The position numbers and the translations under genes were made by a program. 64,000 nt of DNA from Bacteroidales bacterium (GTDB lineage Bacteria > Bacteroidota > Bacteroidia > Bacteroidales > UBA932): NCBI GenBank assembly GCA_017445755.1, contig JAFSSE010000027.1, forward strand, positions 1 to 64,000, written 5' to 3'. Shown here piece by piece: positions 54,376 through 63,603 of the stretch. Position 1 is the first letter of the stretch. Each line of letters begins with the position of its first letter. The notes under the pieces are model-generated. The model ran no database searches. It saw only the letters and a program-made list of their open reading frames with translations, and was not told where the DNA came from.

Positions 54376-56154
54376 TTATTTTTCCAGGGGTTTGTAATTG
54401 CGGCCGGCCGCTTCATATCCGGAGTTCTTGAAGAATTCGAGGAAATTGAGACGGAGCGGGTGGACAAAGGCGCCGAGGGCGCACATCGCGATGTTGAGCG
54501 TATGGCCAATAACTACGACGAGGATAAAGCCGATCCATCCCCCCACGCCGCCGTCTCCAAGGACCATCTTGCCGAGGTCGTTGAAGGCGAAGCCGAGCAT
54601 GGCGCCGGCAAGGCCCAGCGCGTAGAGACGAAGATAGCTAAGGACATCGCCAAGGAGCCCCGTAGCCGTATTGTAGGTATCCCAGAGCCCGCTTCCTATG
54701 TTGATGAGCGGATTCCGGTGGATGTCGTTGAAAACGAAGATGCCGAGGGCGGAAATGATTCCGAGGACGATTAGGATAAGCTTTGTCGCCGCTGCGTCAA
54801 TTACGCCCGCGAGGGCAAAGCCGGCGACTATTACGGCCCCGACAATCAGAAGGGTCCAGCCCCATGTCCCGAGCGAGCCGAGGAAGCCCTTGTTCCGGGT
54901 CGCCATGACGGTTTTAATAATCATGGCAAGGCAGAGGTGGATTATACCGATGACAATCGACAGGATCATGGCCCCGTCGTAACCGGCAATCTTCGCCGGG
55001 AGGAAAATCCCCTTAATGGGCTCAAATATCTTCCATCCCGAGATGTCTATGCTGAAGAACGTGTGGAAAAGGAAACCGACGATGACCGTCGCAACCCCAA
55101 GCGTGATGACAAGGGGAGCTGTTTTCCGGAAGGAGTTTACCTTTTTCAGAAGGAAGCCGGCGATTACGAGGACAAGCCCGTATCCGGCGTCTCCCATGCA
55201 CATCGCAAAGAAGAGCAGGAAGAAGATGGAGAGGAAGACAGTCGGGTCGAAACCGTCATAGGCGGGACGGCCGTACATGTCTGTCAAGGTCTCGAACATT
55301 GAGACGAACCTGTTGTTTTTCAGCGATATGGGCGGATTGTCCTCAGCGCAGGCGTCCTCCTTGATATAGAGGACTCCGCTGCGGTCCAGGGCCTGGACGA
55401 GGGTCTCGTCGTATTCGGTCGGGGCGTAGCCGATGAACGTGACGATGGTATCCTCGGCGGCGGGGACGGCGGTGATTCCTGCAAGGTGCAGGTCCAGTTT
55501 CTGGAGGTTCCCGGCCCGAATCTGCTCAAGTTCTCCGATGCGCTCCTTCGCTCCGGCAATCCGGCGGAAGGTTTTATCGAGGTGCTGTTTCTTCTCCTCG
55601 AGTTCCTGCCGCTTTTCGTCGGCGCTGCACTCTGGAGCGGGCACTTCCCCGGGGAGGGGATCGTCTCCGAAGACTACAAAATAGACAGTGTTCTTCTCTT
55701 CGCCGATAATGGAGAGGGCGTACACCTCCCCCCATTCGCTCAGGAAGGCCTTCCTCGAAAGTTCATGGAAGTGGACCGGGACGCCGGCTTCCGAAAGGGC
55801 CTTGAGGCGGCTTCTGTCAAAGCTGCCCCAGACCTCCAGGCGGGAAAGCTCCTTTTCCAGGGTCTTTACGGCCGCGATGTCCTCGGAGTAGCGCATTAGC
55901 TGGCCGCCGGCGAAGCGGACGATATCCCCGTCGATATGTTCAGGATCAGTCCCTTCCGGGACTACGGCCTCGTTGAGGCCCTGGATGAGTCCCGTGAGCA
56001 GTTCCACCTCCCCGGCAATCTGCCGGGAGGCGTCGTCAACGGGCTTTTCGCTTCGGGTGATATCGACGAGTCCGAGTTCCTGGAGCTCCTCAAGGAAGCG
56101 CTCCTGATCCCCGCTCAGGAGGATGAAGGAGTATTTTGTCATGGAACGTATCAT
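54376..56154 (-). CDS. V-type ATP synthase subunit I
   Basis: 592 residues. The N-terminal half is cytoplasmic and partly coiled-coil (KRQELEEKKQHLDKTFRRIAGAKERIGELEQI, near 190-225). The C-terminal half has seven or eight membrane helices with the family text FFAMCMGDAGYGLVLVIAGFLL and LSYLRLYALGLAGAMLGFAFNDLG. The conserved arginine of the ion half-channel lies in YLRLYALGLA. It is the stator 'a' subunit through which ions pass. It overlaps the D subunit gene by 4 nt (ATGA). Confidence 0.95.
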   Translation of the reverse strand: MIRSMTKYSFILLSGDQERFLEELQELGLVDITRSEKPVDDASRQIAGEVELLTGLIQGLNEAVVPEGTDPEHIDGDIVRFAGGQLMRYSEDIAAVKTLEKELSRLEVWGSFDRSRLKALSEAGVPVHFHELSRKAFLSEWGEVYALSIIGEEKNTVYFVVFGDDPLPGEVPAPECSADEKRQELEEKKQHLDKTFRRIAGAKERIGELEQIRAGNLQKLDLHLAGITAVPAAEDTIVTFIGYAPTEYDETLVQALDRSGVLYIKEDACAEDNPPISLKNNRFVSMFETLTDMYGRPAYDGFDPTVFLSIFFLLFFAMCMGDAGYGLVLVIAGFLLKKVNSFRKTAPLVITLGVATVIVGFLFHTFFSIDISGWKIFEPIKGIFLPAKIAGYDGAMILSIVIGIIHLCLAMIIKTVMATRNKGFLGSLGTWGWTLLIVGAVIVAGFALAGVIDAAATKLILIVLGIISALGIFVFNDIHRNPLINIGSGLWDTYNTATGLLGDVLSYLRLYALGLAGAMLGFAFNDLGKMVLGDGGVGGWIGFILVVVIGHTLNIAMCALGAFVHPLRLNFLEFFKNSGYEAAGRNYKPLEK

Positions 56155-56762
56155 ACCTCGGAGGCCTCCTCTTCCTCAGCCGCATGGCGGGTTTTGACTA
56201 TCTTGGAGGACGCCTTGGAGAGGTTCTCCTCGTCTTCCATGTACCTTTTAATCTTTCGGATCGCCTCCTGATAGCCGGGAATCTGCACCTTTTCGTACAG
56301 GTTCACCTTCTGGGTCGTCTTTTTCCGCTGCCAGTCGAGGATGCGCGCCTTCTCGCGATAGACTTCCGCTTCGATGCCGAGGCGGGATAGCTCCTTGAGA
56401 ATCGCGACTCCGTCGGCGTACCAGGCGGGTTTGACGAAGGCGTTGAACGGCCGGAGTTCATAGTGAATCTCACCGAGCCCGGGAGTCTTTACTCCCGCGA
56501 CCTTTACGGTGTGGAGATCCACGTCGGTAATGGAGATGAGCCCGGGGTCGAACTCGTTCCACAGCGCCGCGAGGTAGTCGTAACGCTTCAGGGCCCCCTC
56601 CAGTTCCTCATTGAGCCGGTCGCTCTCGTCCTTGGCCTTACGGACCTCCAGACGGAGCGCGCTCTCCTTGTTCTGGAGAGTCGGCAGCGCCTTCTGACGG
56701 ACCTTAAGCTGTTTGCCCAGTTCGTTAAGCGATGTCTTGTTGTATTGGAACTTTATGGCCAT
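56151..56762 (-). CDS. V-type ATP synthase subunit D (central stalk)
   Basis: 203 residues, mostly two long helices as expected for the central shaft: FQYNKTSLNELGKQLKVRQKALPTLQNKESALRLEVRKAKDES at the N-terminus, and QKVNLYEKVQIPGYQEAIRKIKRYMEDEENLSKASSKIVKTRHA at the C-terminus. It turns inside the A3B3 ring. Its ATG overlaps the B subunit stop by one base, and its end overlaps subunit I by 4 nt. No separate F subunit gene is present in the cluster. Confidence 0.93.
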   Translation of the reverse strand: MAIKFQYNKTSLNELGKQLKVRQKALPTLQNKESALRLEVRKAKDESDRLNEELEGALKRYDYLAALWNEFDPGLISITDVDLHTVKVAGVKTPGLGEIHYELRPFNAFVKPAWYADGVAILKELSRLGIEAEVYREKARILDWQRKKTTQKVNLYEKVQIPGYQEAIRKIKRYMEDEENLSKASSKIVKTRHAAEEEEASEV

Positions 56763-58081
56763 TACGATTTCCAGTATTTATCGATCAGCGCCTGTTTGAT
56801 GCCGGTTTCCGCCTTGGAGAAATACTTTGCGAAGAGTTCCCAGGCGGTGTCGAGCATCTCGGTAATGGAGATGTTTACATCAATTGAGAGAAGCCGGGTG
56901 GCATATTCTTTCGCGTACTCGAGGCAGCGGCGGTCATAATCGGAAAGGTCGAAGCCGTTTTCCAGCTTGGTCTTAGCATTCTGGGCGTCGGCATAAAGGC
57001 GGACGGAGGCATTCATGACCTGGGAGTGGTCCTCGCGCGTTTTCTTGTTCTGGACGAGCTGTTTAAGTCGGGAGAGCGAACGGAACGGGTCGATGATGAC
57101 CTTCCCCGAATCGGAATCTGCACGGAGGAAGAGCTGTCCCTCGGTGATGTATCCGGTATTGTCCGGAATCGCATGGGTGATATCCCCGTCGTTCAGGGTG
57201 GTCACGGCGATGATGGTGATTGACCCCTCGGTAGGGAGCTGGACGGCCTTCTCGTAGATTTTTGCGAGGTCCGAATAGAGGGAACCCGGCATGGAATCCT
57301 TGGAAGGAATCTGGTCCATACGGTTGGAAACGATCGAAAGGGCATCGGCGTAGAGGGTCATGTCCGTCAGGAGGACGAGGACCTTCTCATTCTTGTCCAC
57401 GGCGAAGTACTCGGCCGCGGTCAGGGCCATGTCCGGAATCAGCAGGCGCTCCACCGGCGGGTTTTCCGTCGTATTGATGAAGCAGATAATCTTCTCCAGG
57501 GCGCCTGCGGACTCGAAGGCGTGGCGGAAGAAGAGGTAGTCGTCGTTGGAGAGGCCCATGCCGCCGAGGATAATCTTGTCCACATCGGCGCGGAGGGCCA
57601 CATCGGCCATGACCCGGTTATAGGGTTGGTCCGGATCCGCGAAAAACGGAATCTTCTGGCCGGAAACGATGGTGTTGTTGAGGTCGATACCTGCAATTCC
57701 GGTCGGAATCAGCTGGGAGGGCTGGCGGCGCTTGTAAGGGTTGACGGAGGGACCGCCGATTTCCCTGACTTCGCCTTCCACCTCCGGGCCGCCGTCGATA
57801 GGATGGCCATAGGCGTCGAAGAAACGGCCTGAGAGCTGGTCGGAGACCTTCAGCACGGGCGGTTCCCCGAGGAAGGTTACTTCGGCGTTGGTCGGAATGC
57901 CTTCGGTTCCGGAGAAGACCTGGAGGGTGATCATGTCACCCTTGGTCCTGACGACCTGGGCGAGCTTTCCGGCCACTACGGCGAGTTCGTCATTGGAAAC
58001 ACCCTTTGCCTTAAGGGCTACGGTGGCCTTTGTGATGGCCTCGAGCTTGGTGTATATTCGCTGGTATGCTTTAGTTGCCAT
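56762..58081 (-). CDS. V-type ATP synthase subunit B
   Basis: 439 residues from MATKAYQRIYTKLEAITKATV. The non-catalytic nucleotide subunit shows GRFFDAYGHPIDGGP, GGPSVNPYKRRQPSQLIPTGIAGID, GLSNDDYLFFRHAFESAGAL and MPGSLYSDLAKIYEKA. It has no P-loop, as normal for B. The ATG at 58081 lies inside the last codons of the A gene in another frame, and the proper A stop (58071-58073) overlaps B codons 2-4. In the sequence as given there is no stop between A and B in this frame, so a gene finder will merge them into one 1020-residue ORF (56762-59824). Confidence 0.93.
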   Translation of the reverse strand: MATKAYQRIYTKLEAITKATVALKAKGVSNDELAVVAGKLAQVVRTKGDMITLQVFSGTEGIPTNAEVTFLGEPPVLKVSDQLSGRFFDAYGHPIDGGPEVEGEVREIGGPSVNPYKRRQPSQLIPTGIAGIDLNNTIVSGQKIPFFADPDQPYNRVMADVALRADVDKIILGGMGLSNDDYLFFRHAFESAGALEKIICFINTTENPPVERLLIPDMALTAAEYFAVDKNEKVLVLLTDMTLYADALSIVSNRMDQIPSKDSMPGSLYSDLAKIYEKAVQLPTEGSITIIAVTTLNDGDITHAIPDNTGYITEGQLFLRADSDSGKVIIDPFRSLSRLKQLVQNKKTREDHSQVMNASVRLYADAQNAKTKLENGFDLSDYDRRCLEYAKEYATRLLSIDVNISITEMLDTAWELFAKYFSKAETGIKQALIDKYWKS

Positions 58082-59824
58082 ATTCTTCGAAGAGTTTGTG
58101 GATGGAGGATTCGTAACCCTGAACGCCTCGCTCTGGAACTCGGAGTAGTTCATCTGGCGGAGTTCATTGATGAGATTCTTGAAGAAATCGCGGCAAACCT
58201 CGAAGTCTTCAAAGGAGTATTCCTTTTCGCAGAGTCCGAGCACGAGGTCGAGCATGTACTTCTGCCTTTCGAGAGGGCAGAGCGAATCTATCGGGTCAAA
58301 GCCGTCCTGCTGGAGGATAATGAAGTCAAGAAGCTCTGATTTCCAGAAGTTTACATGGTAGCTCATAGGAACGCCGTCATCACCGAGGATGTTGATCTGC
58401 TCGGCGGCTTCCTTTCCGCGGCGGATAAGGTTCTTGGCGACGGCGACCTTGTCCGCCCAGCCCTCTTCGACGGTCTTGTCGAGGTATTCGACAATTTCGG
58501 GATACTCGAGGTATTTGGAATATGAGTCGATAGGGTTGACGGCGGGGTAGCGCTTCTGGTCGGCACGGTTCTGCTCGAGGGCATAGAAACAGCGGGCGGC
58601 CTTCTTGGTGGACTCGGTAACCGGTTCCTTGAGGTTTCCGCCGGCAGGGGAGACCGTCCCGATGAAGGTGACCGCGCCTCTCTGCCCGTTATTCAGGATA
58701 ACCATGCCCGCACGGGCGTAGAAGTTCGAAATGATGGCGGAAAGGTCAACCGGGAAGGCATCGGCGCCAGGGAGCTCTTCCATACGGTTCGACATCTCGC
58801 GGAGGGCCTGGGCCCAGCGGGAAGTGGAGTCTGCGAGGAGGAGGCATTTGAGGCCCATAGCGCGGTAGTATTCACAGATGGTCATGGCGGTGTAAACCGA
58901 GGCCTCACGGGCGGCTACCGGCATGTTGGAGGTATTGCAGATGATTGTGGTACGCTCCATCAGGCGGCGTCCGGTATGGGGGTCTATGAGCTCCGGGAAT
59001 TCGGTGAAGATTTCCACGACTTCGTTTGCCCTCTCACCGCAGGCCGCCATGACGATGACGTCGGCGTCGCCCTGCTTTGCAATGGCGTGCTGGAGGACGG
59101 TCTTGCCGCAGCCGAACGGGCCAGGAATAAAGCCGGTGCCGCCTTCGGCGATAGGGTTCAGGGTGTCGATTACGCGGACGCCCGTTTCCATGATGCGGTC
59201 GGGCCGTGGTTTCTCCCTGTATCCCTTGATGGCGACCTTGACGGGCCATTTCTGGGTCATGGTGACGGGGACGTCCGTCCCTTCTGCGTCGGTGAGGGTC
59301 GCGATGACCGTATCGACGTTGTAAGAGCCGGCCTCGACTATGGATTTAACCGTAAATTCCCCTTCAAACGAGAACGGGACCATGATTTTGTGGGGGAGCC
59401 ATCCCTCCTTCACCTCTCCCAGCCAGTCGGCGGCGACTACCTTGTCGCCGGGCTTTGCGATGGGGGTGAAATCCCAGAGTTTTTCGCGGTTGATAGGGTC
59501 GGTATATTCGCCTCTCCGGAGGAAAACGCCATCCATCGTGGTCAGGTCGTTCTGCAGACCGTCATATACGCTGGAAAGAAGGCCCGGACCGAGGGTCGCT
59601 TCAAGCATGCGGCCTTCGAACTCCACCGTGTCCCCGTTCCTCAGACCGCGGGTGCTTTCAAAGACCTGGACCTGGGCGAAGGCCCCGTTGACCTTGATGA
59701 CCTCCGCCATCATCATCACTCCGTGGAGATCGATGTAGCAGATCTCATTTTCGGCCACCGGACCGTCTGTACGGACGGTTACCAGGTTGGAAACGATTCC
59801 AGTGACTGTTCCTGTGGTTTTCAT
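58071..59824 (-). CDS. V-type ATP synthase subunit A, frameshifted at its end
   Basis: About 584 residues. The catalytic subunit has Walker A GPFGCGKTV (235-243), the RPDRIMETGVRVIDTLNPIAEGGTGFIPG lead-in, ERANEVVEIFTEFPEL, LADSTSRWAQALREMS and VTFIGTVSPAGGNLKEPVTEST. After AFRV (codon 570) the frame would continue TNPPSTNSSKN into subunit B. With one extra T at about 58115 it reads YESSIHKLFEEYGN and stops at 58071-58073, which looks like a genuine A subunit tail. A single missing base is the simplest explanation. Upstream is the DUF2764 gene, 13 nt away. Confidence 0.93.
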
Positions 59825-59837
59825 ATATCTTTACTTT

Positions 59838-60488
59838 TTATTGTTCTTCTTTGTAGTTGACGCCGCCAAAGGTCCCGCGGACCTCGCTGATGAGCTTTTT
59901 GAAGCGTTCCCGCCCTTCGGTCTCGTCGAGGACTATCCAGCGGTCAACAATCCGGAGCTTCTCTATGAACCCCAGGATGCGCTCTATGTCGAAGTCGTCG
60001 AAGACTGTGATTTCATCGATTTTATCCCATCTCAGGGAGTCCAGCTCCCTTTCCCGGGCGAGGAGGTCTGTCAGGGCGAAAATCTGCGCAGTCCTCCCTT
60101 CTTCCTCGAAGGTGCCGCTGTCGAAGAGTTTCCCGTCGAGGTCGGCGCGGGAATCATCTTCCGCCGCAGCCCCGGTCAGAACGTCCATGTCCGCATTCCG
60201 CCCAAGGGCGCTGTTGAGGAAACGGACCTTGGCATTCCGGAGATTGAGGTCGAAACGGAAGTATTCCCGGATGAAGCGGTTCCGGTGGCTGAGGGCCGAG
60301 CGGTAGAATTCCGCGTCCGCCCCTTCTTCGGTCCCGCCCCTCAGGAGAAAGTCCACAAGGGCATTGTCCCTCTCGGAAAGCTGGCTCCGGATCTCCCCGA
60401 CTACGGAGTCGAAGGAGTCGTTACCGGAATAGTGCCACTCCGGAGACAGGACATCAAGCCCGGCGATAATGTATTCGTAATTGGCCAT
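59838..60488 (-). CDS. DUF2764 protein of the V-ATPase operon
   Basis: 216 residues: ANYEYIIAGLDVLSPEWHY, ALVDFLLRGGTEE, HRNRFIREYFRFDLNLRNAKVRFLNSALGR, and LRWDKIDEITVFDDFDIERILGFIEKLRIVDRW. DUF2764 occurs in Bacteroidetes and Chlamydiae exactly where other V-ATPase operons encode subunit C, and its all-helical pattern with a central acidic segment fits a C-like linker between stalk and ring. That role is inferred from gene order. It is directly adjacent to subunit E. Confidence 0.88.
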   Translation of the reverse strand: MANYEYIIAGLDVLSPEWHYSGNDSFDSVVGEIRSQLSERDNALVDFLLRGGTEEGADAEFYRSALSHRNRFIREYFRFDLNLRNAKVRFLNSALGRNADMDVLTGAAAEDDSRADLDGKLFDSGTFEEEGRTAQIFALTDLLARERELDSLRWDKIDEITVFDDFDIERILGFIEKLRIVDRWIVLDETEGRERFKKLISEVRGTFGGVNYKEEQ

Positions 60489-61091
60489 TTATCCAAAGAG
60501 AATCTTTTTCGTGGCAGGACGAAGGTACTCGCTGATCAGCTCTTTGAAGGTTTCGTCCGTAAGGGAGATGAAGTAGCTGCCGTCCTTCGGAGCGATGCGG
60601 AAGCCGCCGGCAATTTTCTTTGAGAAGGAGGCATCGACGCCTTTTCCGAGAATCTTCGAAAGCTCATTTTTCACGAAGGGCTCCAGCTCGCCCTGAAGCT
60701 TTTCCGGAAGTACGAGGGAGAGGTCTCCCGGTTCCTGGGCGGAGAAGCGTTTTGCCACCTCGGTTATGATACCTTTCAGGAACTCCTCATTGGAGAGGGC
60801 TTTGTCTATGCCGTTCCCGGTCATTTCGGTGACAATCATGCTCTCGATGTCTCCGCGGGTTGCCTGGAGAGTTTCATAAGTTGCCATACGGACATCTCCC
60901 TCGACCTTTTTCTTAAGGTCGTCGGCTTCTTTCTTCGCTGCGGCGATAATTGCTTCGGCTTCGGCCTTCGCCTTCGAGACAATCTCTTCGGACTCTGCAC
61001 GGGCTGCGGCGAGAAGGGCTTCGCCCTCCGCTTTCCCCTTGGACAGACCCTCATTATACAGTCTGTCAGTCAATTGCTGCAATTTATCCAT
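60489..61091 (-). CDS. V-type ATP synthase subunit E (peripheral stalk)
   Basis: 200 residues. A long N-terminal coiled coil (about 1-90) is rich in Ala, Glu and Lys (GEALLAAARAESEEIVSKAKAEAEAIIAAAKKEADDLKKK). A compact C-terminal domain follows (LSNEEFLKGIITEVAKRFSAQEPGDLSLVLPEKLQGEL; GGFRIAPKDGSYFISLTDETFKELISEYLRP). It is the peripheral stator. First gene of the ATPase operon; no separate partner G/H gene is visible. The decarboxylase beta subunit gene ends 38 nt upstream, so the two operons may be read together. Confidence 0.92.
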   Translation of the reverse strand: MDKLQQLTDRLYNEGLSKGKAEGEALLAAARAESEEIVSKAKAEAEAIIAAAKKEADDLKKKVEGDVRMATYETLQATRGDIESMIVTEMTGNGIDKALSNEEFLKGIITEVAKRFSAQEPGDLSLVLPEKLQGELEPFVKNELSKILGKGVDASFSKKIAGGFRIAPKDGSYFISLTDETFKELISEYLRPATKKILFG

Positions 61092-61129
61092 GTTATCAGT
61101 TTTTTGTATTTATTTCATGTTTATTTTAT

Positions 61130-62266
61130 CTAACCGAGGAATCCGAGGAGGATACCGGCGGCTACGGCGGAGCCGATTACGCCGGCCACATTCGGGGCCA
61201 TGGCGTTCATCAGCAGGTGGTTGGAAGGATTCGACTCGCGACCGACGACCTCGCTGACCCGGGCGCTGTCCGGTACGGCTGAGACGCCGGCGTTCCCGAT
61301 CAGAGGGTTGATCTTGTTCTTGGTAAAGAGGTTGATCAGTTTGACAAAGAGGACTCCGGAAGCCGTCGCGATTACAAAGGAAAGCAGGCCGAGCCCGAAA
61401 ATCAGGAGGGACTTTCCGGTCAGGAACTTGTCCGCCTGGGTCGAGGCGCCGACGGTCACGCCGATAAGGGTGGTGACGACGTCTATCATCGGACCGCTGG
61501 CCGTGTTCGCAAGACGCTTGGTTACTCCGCTTTCCTTCAGGAGGTTCCCGAAGAAGAGCATGCCGAGCAGCGGCAGGCCGGAGGGAACGATGAAGGCGGT
61601 CATAAGGAAACCGACGATAGGGAAGATAATCTTTTCCTTCTGGCTGACCTGACGCGGCTTGGGCATCTCGATGAGGCGCTCTTTCTTTGTTGTCAGAAGG
61701 AGCATGATGGGCCTCTGGATAACCGGGACAAGGGCCATGTACGAATAGGCCGAAACGGCGATGGCACCCATCAGATCCGGGGCGAGTTTCGAGGAGAGGA
61801 AGATTGCGGTAGGACCGTCGGCCCCGCCGATGATTCCTATTGCGCCCGCCTCATTGGGCGTGAACCCGAAGGCGAGGGCGAGAAGATAGGCCCCGAAGAT
61901 TCCCATCTGGGCGGCGGCTCCGATAAGAATCAGGCGCGGCTGAGAAATCAGGGCGGAGAAGTCCGTCATGGCTCCGATGCCGAGGAAGATCAGCGGAGGG
62001 TACCAGCCCTGCTTTACGCCCTGGTAAAGGGTGTTGAGCACGGATCCGTCCTCATAGATGCCAATATTGAGCCCCGGGAACATCGGAATGTTTCCGATAA
62101 TCATACCGAAGCCGATCGGAACCAGCAGCAGCGGCTCCCATTCTTTCACGATGCCCATCGTGATGAAGGCGATGCCGATCAGGATCATGGCAAGGTTTCC
62201 CCAGCCGCAGTTCGCGAAGCCGGTAAACTGCCAGAATTGCTGCAAGCTGTCGAAAATTTCTCCCAT
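61130..62266 (-). CDS. Na+-translocating decarboxylase beta subunit
   Basis: 378 residues with about nine to eleven membrane helices. The signature GAIGIIGGADGPTAIFLSSKLAPDLMGAIAVSAYSYMALVPVIQ carries the aspartate known to bind sodium in OadB. FVIATASGVLFVKLINLF and the ending NHLLMNAMAPNVAGVIGSAVAAGILLGFLG are also typical. It couples decarboxylation of the biotin-bound CO2 to export of Na+. With the alpha, biotin and gamma genes upstream it most likely belongs to methylmalonyl-CoA decarboxylase; oxaloacetate or glutaconyl-CoA versions are alternatives. Confidence 0.93.
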   Translation of the reverse strand: MGEIFDSLQQFWQFTGFANCGWGNLAMILIGIAFITMGIVKEWEPLLLVPIGFGMIIGNIPMFPGLNIGIYEDGSVLNTLYQGVKQGWYPPLIFLGIGAMTDFSALISQPRLILIGAAAQMGIFGAYLLALAFGFTPNEAGAIGIIGGADGPTAIFLSSKLAPDLMGAIAVSAYSYMALVPVIQRPIMLLLTTKKERLIEMPKPRQVSQKEKIIFPIVGFLMTAFIVPSGLPLLGMLFFGNLLKESGVTKRLANTASGPMIDVVTTLIGVTVGASTQADKFLTGKSLLIFGLGLLSFVIATASGVLFVKLINLFTKNKINPLIGNAGVSAVPDSARVSEVVGRESNPSNHLLMNAMAPNVAGVIGSAVAAGILLGFLG

Positions 62267-62268
62267 GG

Positions 62269-62697
62269 TTATGCGAGGATTACGACACCCTGTCCTTCGT
62301 CAACCCTGTCACCCTTGGCGACAAGGACGCTGGAAACGGTTCCGTCAGCGGTGGCGGAGATTTCGACCTCCATCTTCATGGACTCCAGTACGACAACGGT
62401 CTGGCCGTTCTTCACCGAATCTCCTTCCCTGACCTTTATGTCAACGACCGTACCCTGCATCGGGGAGGGAACCTTTGTCCCTTCACCCTTGGCTGCGGGA
62501 GCTGCGGCGGGGGCCGCTGCAGGAGCGTTTACGTGAGCCGGGGCGGCCGGAGCGGCAGGCGCTGCCGGTGCCGGAGTGTTTTCTATTTCGACCTGGTAAG
62601 AAGCGCCGTTTACGGTGACGTCAGCTGTTTTTCCTTCCACGGAATTGATAACTACGTCGTAGTCCTTGCCGTTAATCTTGAATTTGTACTCTTTCAT
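62269..62697 (-). CDS. Biotin carrier subunit of the decarboxylase
   Basis: 142 residues. The N-terminal piece (MKEYKFKINGKDYDVVINSVEGKTADVTVNG) is followed by a flexible Ala-Pro linker (about 42-70) and a biotinyl domain whose lysine K108 sits in the classic VLESMKMEVEI motif. It carries CO2 between the carboxyltransferase and the beta subunit. The gene stands 2 nt before the beta subunit gene and 15 nt after the OadG-like gene. Confidence 0.95.
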   Translation of the reverse strand: MKEYKFKINGKDYDVVINSVEGKTADVTVNGASYQVEIENTPAPAAPAAPAAPAHVNAPAAAPAAAPAAKGEGTKVPSPMQGTVVDIKVREGDSVKNGQTVVVLESMKMEVEISATADGTVSSVLVAKGDRVDEGQGVVILA

Positions 62698-62712
62698 ATT
62701 GGGTTTCTTTTA

Positions 62713-63600
62713 TTATCTGGGGTATTTCCGTTTCATGAGTTCCTTGTTGCTCCAGGCGGAGGGCCTCCCGGCGATGGTCAGGATGTAGGATTCGGAGTCG
62801 TGGGCCGAACCGGAAAGATAGAGGTCGAGGGCCATTGCGATTGCCGCGGCCTCGTCTTCCCCTCCTTCCATGCTCAGGGCCATGGCTATCGCCGCAGCGG
62901 TTTCCGCGTCGGCCGAACCGGCGACTTTCGCGGCCTTGGCCTTCCTCCGGCGCATCCTGTATTTCCCGGAGAAGGAATTTCCGGAGATTGTGAAAATAAT
63001 CAGGAGGATAAAGAGCGCCCCGAAAACAACTGAAACAGAGGTAATTGTCAAAATAAGGCCATAAGGGTCGGTCCTGGCCATCCGTTCGGAGCCGCTTTCG
63101 ATGATTCCTTCGGTATTCATCGCTCCCGGGGTCGGGTCGGCGGGAAGGGAATCCGTCTTGAAATCCATCTTCTTATTGTCCCTTGCGACTTTCCTGACAG
63201 ACATGTCGGCAGGGAGGTCGGCGGGGATTTCAATGGAGTCGATAACGGTTTTTCCGTCAGTCGAAATGAGGTAGAGGGTGGTTCCGCGGAGAATCGGGAA
63301 GTCGGGCCGGAGCAGGGTCACCTGGCGTGCGCCGAGCCGGTTTGCAAGGACTCCCTTTGGAATCATGTATTTTTTCGGCTCGGCCGGGTTGTCGGTCAGG
63401 TAGCAGCCGGCGAAATTGACCGTTCCCTGGGAATTGTTGGTAAGTTCCACCCAGGGCGAGTGTTCCCCCTTCTCATCCACGATTCCGCTGACATTCTCCA
63501 CCAGGACTTCCGTGATGCGGAGGTCGGAGAGATTCTGCCCGCGGAGGGGGAAGAGCCCTGCAAGCAGGGTAAATGCGAGAATGAGCAGTCTTTTTTTCAT
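62713..63600 (-). CDS. OadG-like gamma subunit with N-terminal lamin-tail domain
   Basis: 295 residues. A signal peptide (MKKRLLILAFTLLAGLFPLRG) is followed by a lamin-tail-like beta domain (about 25-170: LRITEVLVENVSGIVDEKGEHSPWVELTNNSQGTVNFAGCYLTDN). Then come one membrane helix (ILTITSVSVVFGALFILLIIFTI) and a cytoplasmic tail with Ala/Met-rich helices (AETAAAIAMALSM). Ordinary OadG/MmdD proteins are about 80-120 residues with just the helix and tail. Here a periplasmic domain is added, as in other Bacteroidetes. The added domain may anchor or stabilise the pump. Confidence 0.85.
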   Translation of the reverse strand: MKKRLLILAFTLLAGLFPLRGQNLSDLRITEVLVENVSGIVDEKGEHSPWVELTNNSQGTVNFAGCYLTDNPAEPKKYMIPKGVLANRLGARQVTLLRPDFPILRGTTLYLISTDGKTVIDSIEIPADLPADMSVRKVARDNKKMDFKTDSLPADPTPGAMNTEGIIESGSERMARTDPYGLILTITSVSVVFGALFILLIIFTISGNSFSGKYRMRRRKAKAAKVAGSADAETAAAIAMALSMEGGEDEAAAIAMALDLYLSGSAHDSESYILTIAGRPSAWSNKELMKRKYPR

Positions 63601-63603
63601 CGC

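Noticed and set aside
58100-58125. Programmed frameshift between ATPase A and B
   Set aside because: There is no slippery heptamer or downstream stem. A and B normally have separate starts, and B keeps its own ATG; a missing base explains it better.
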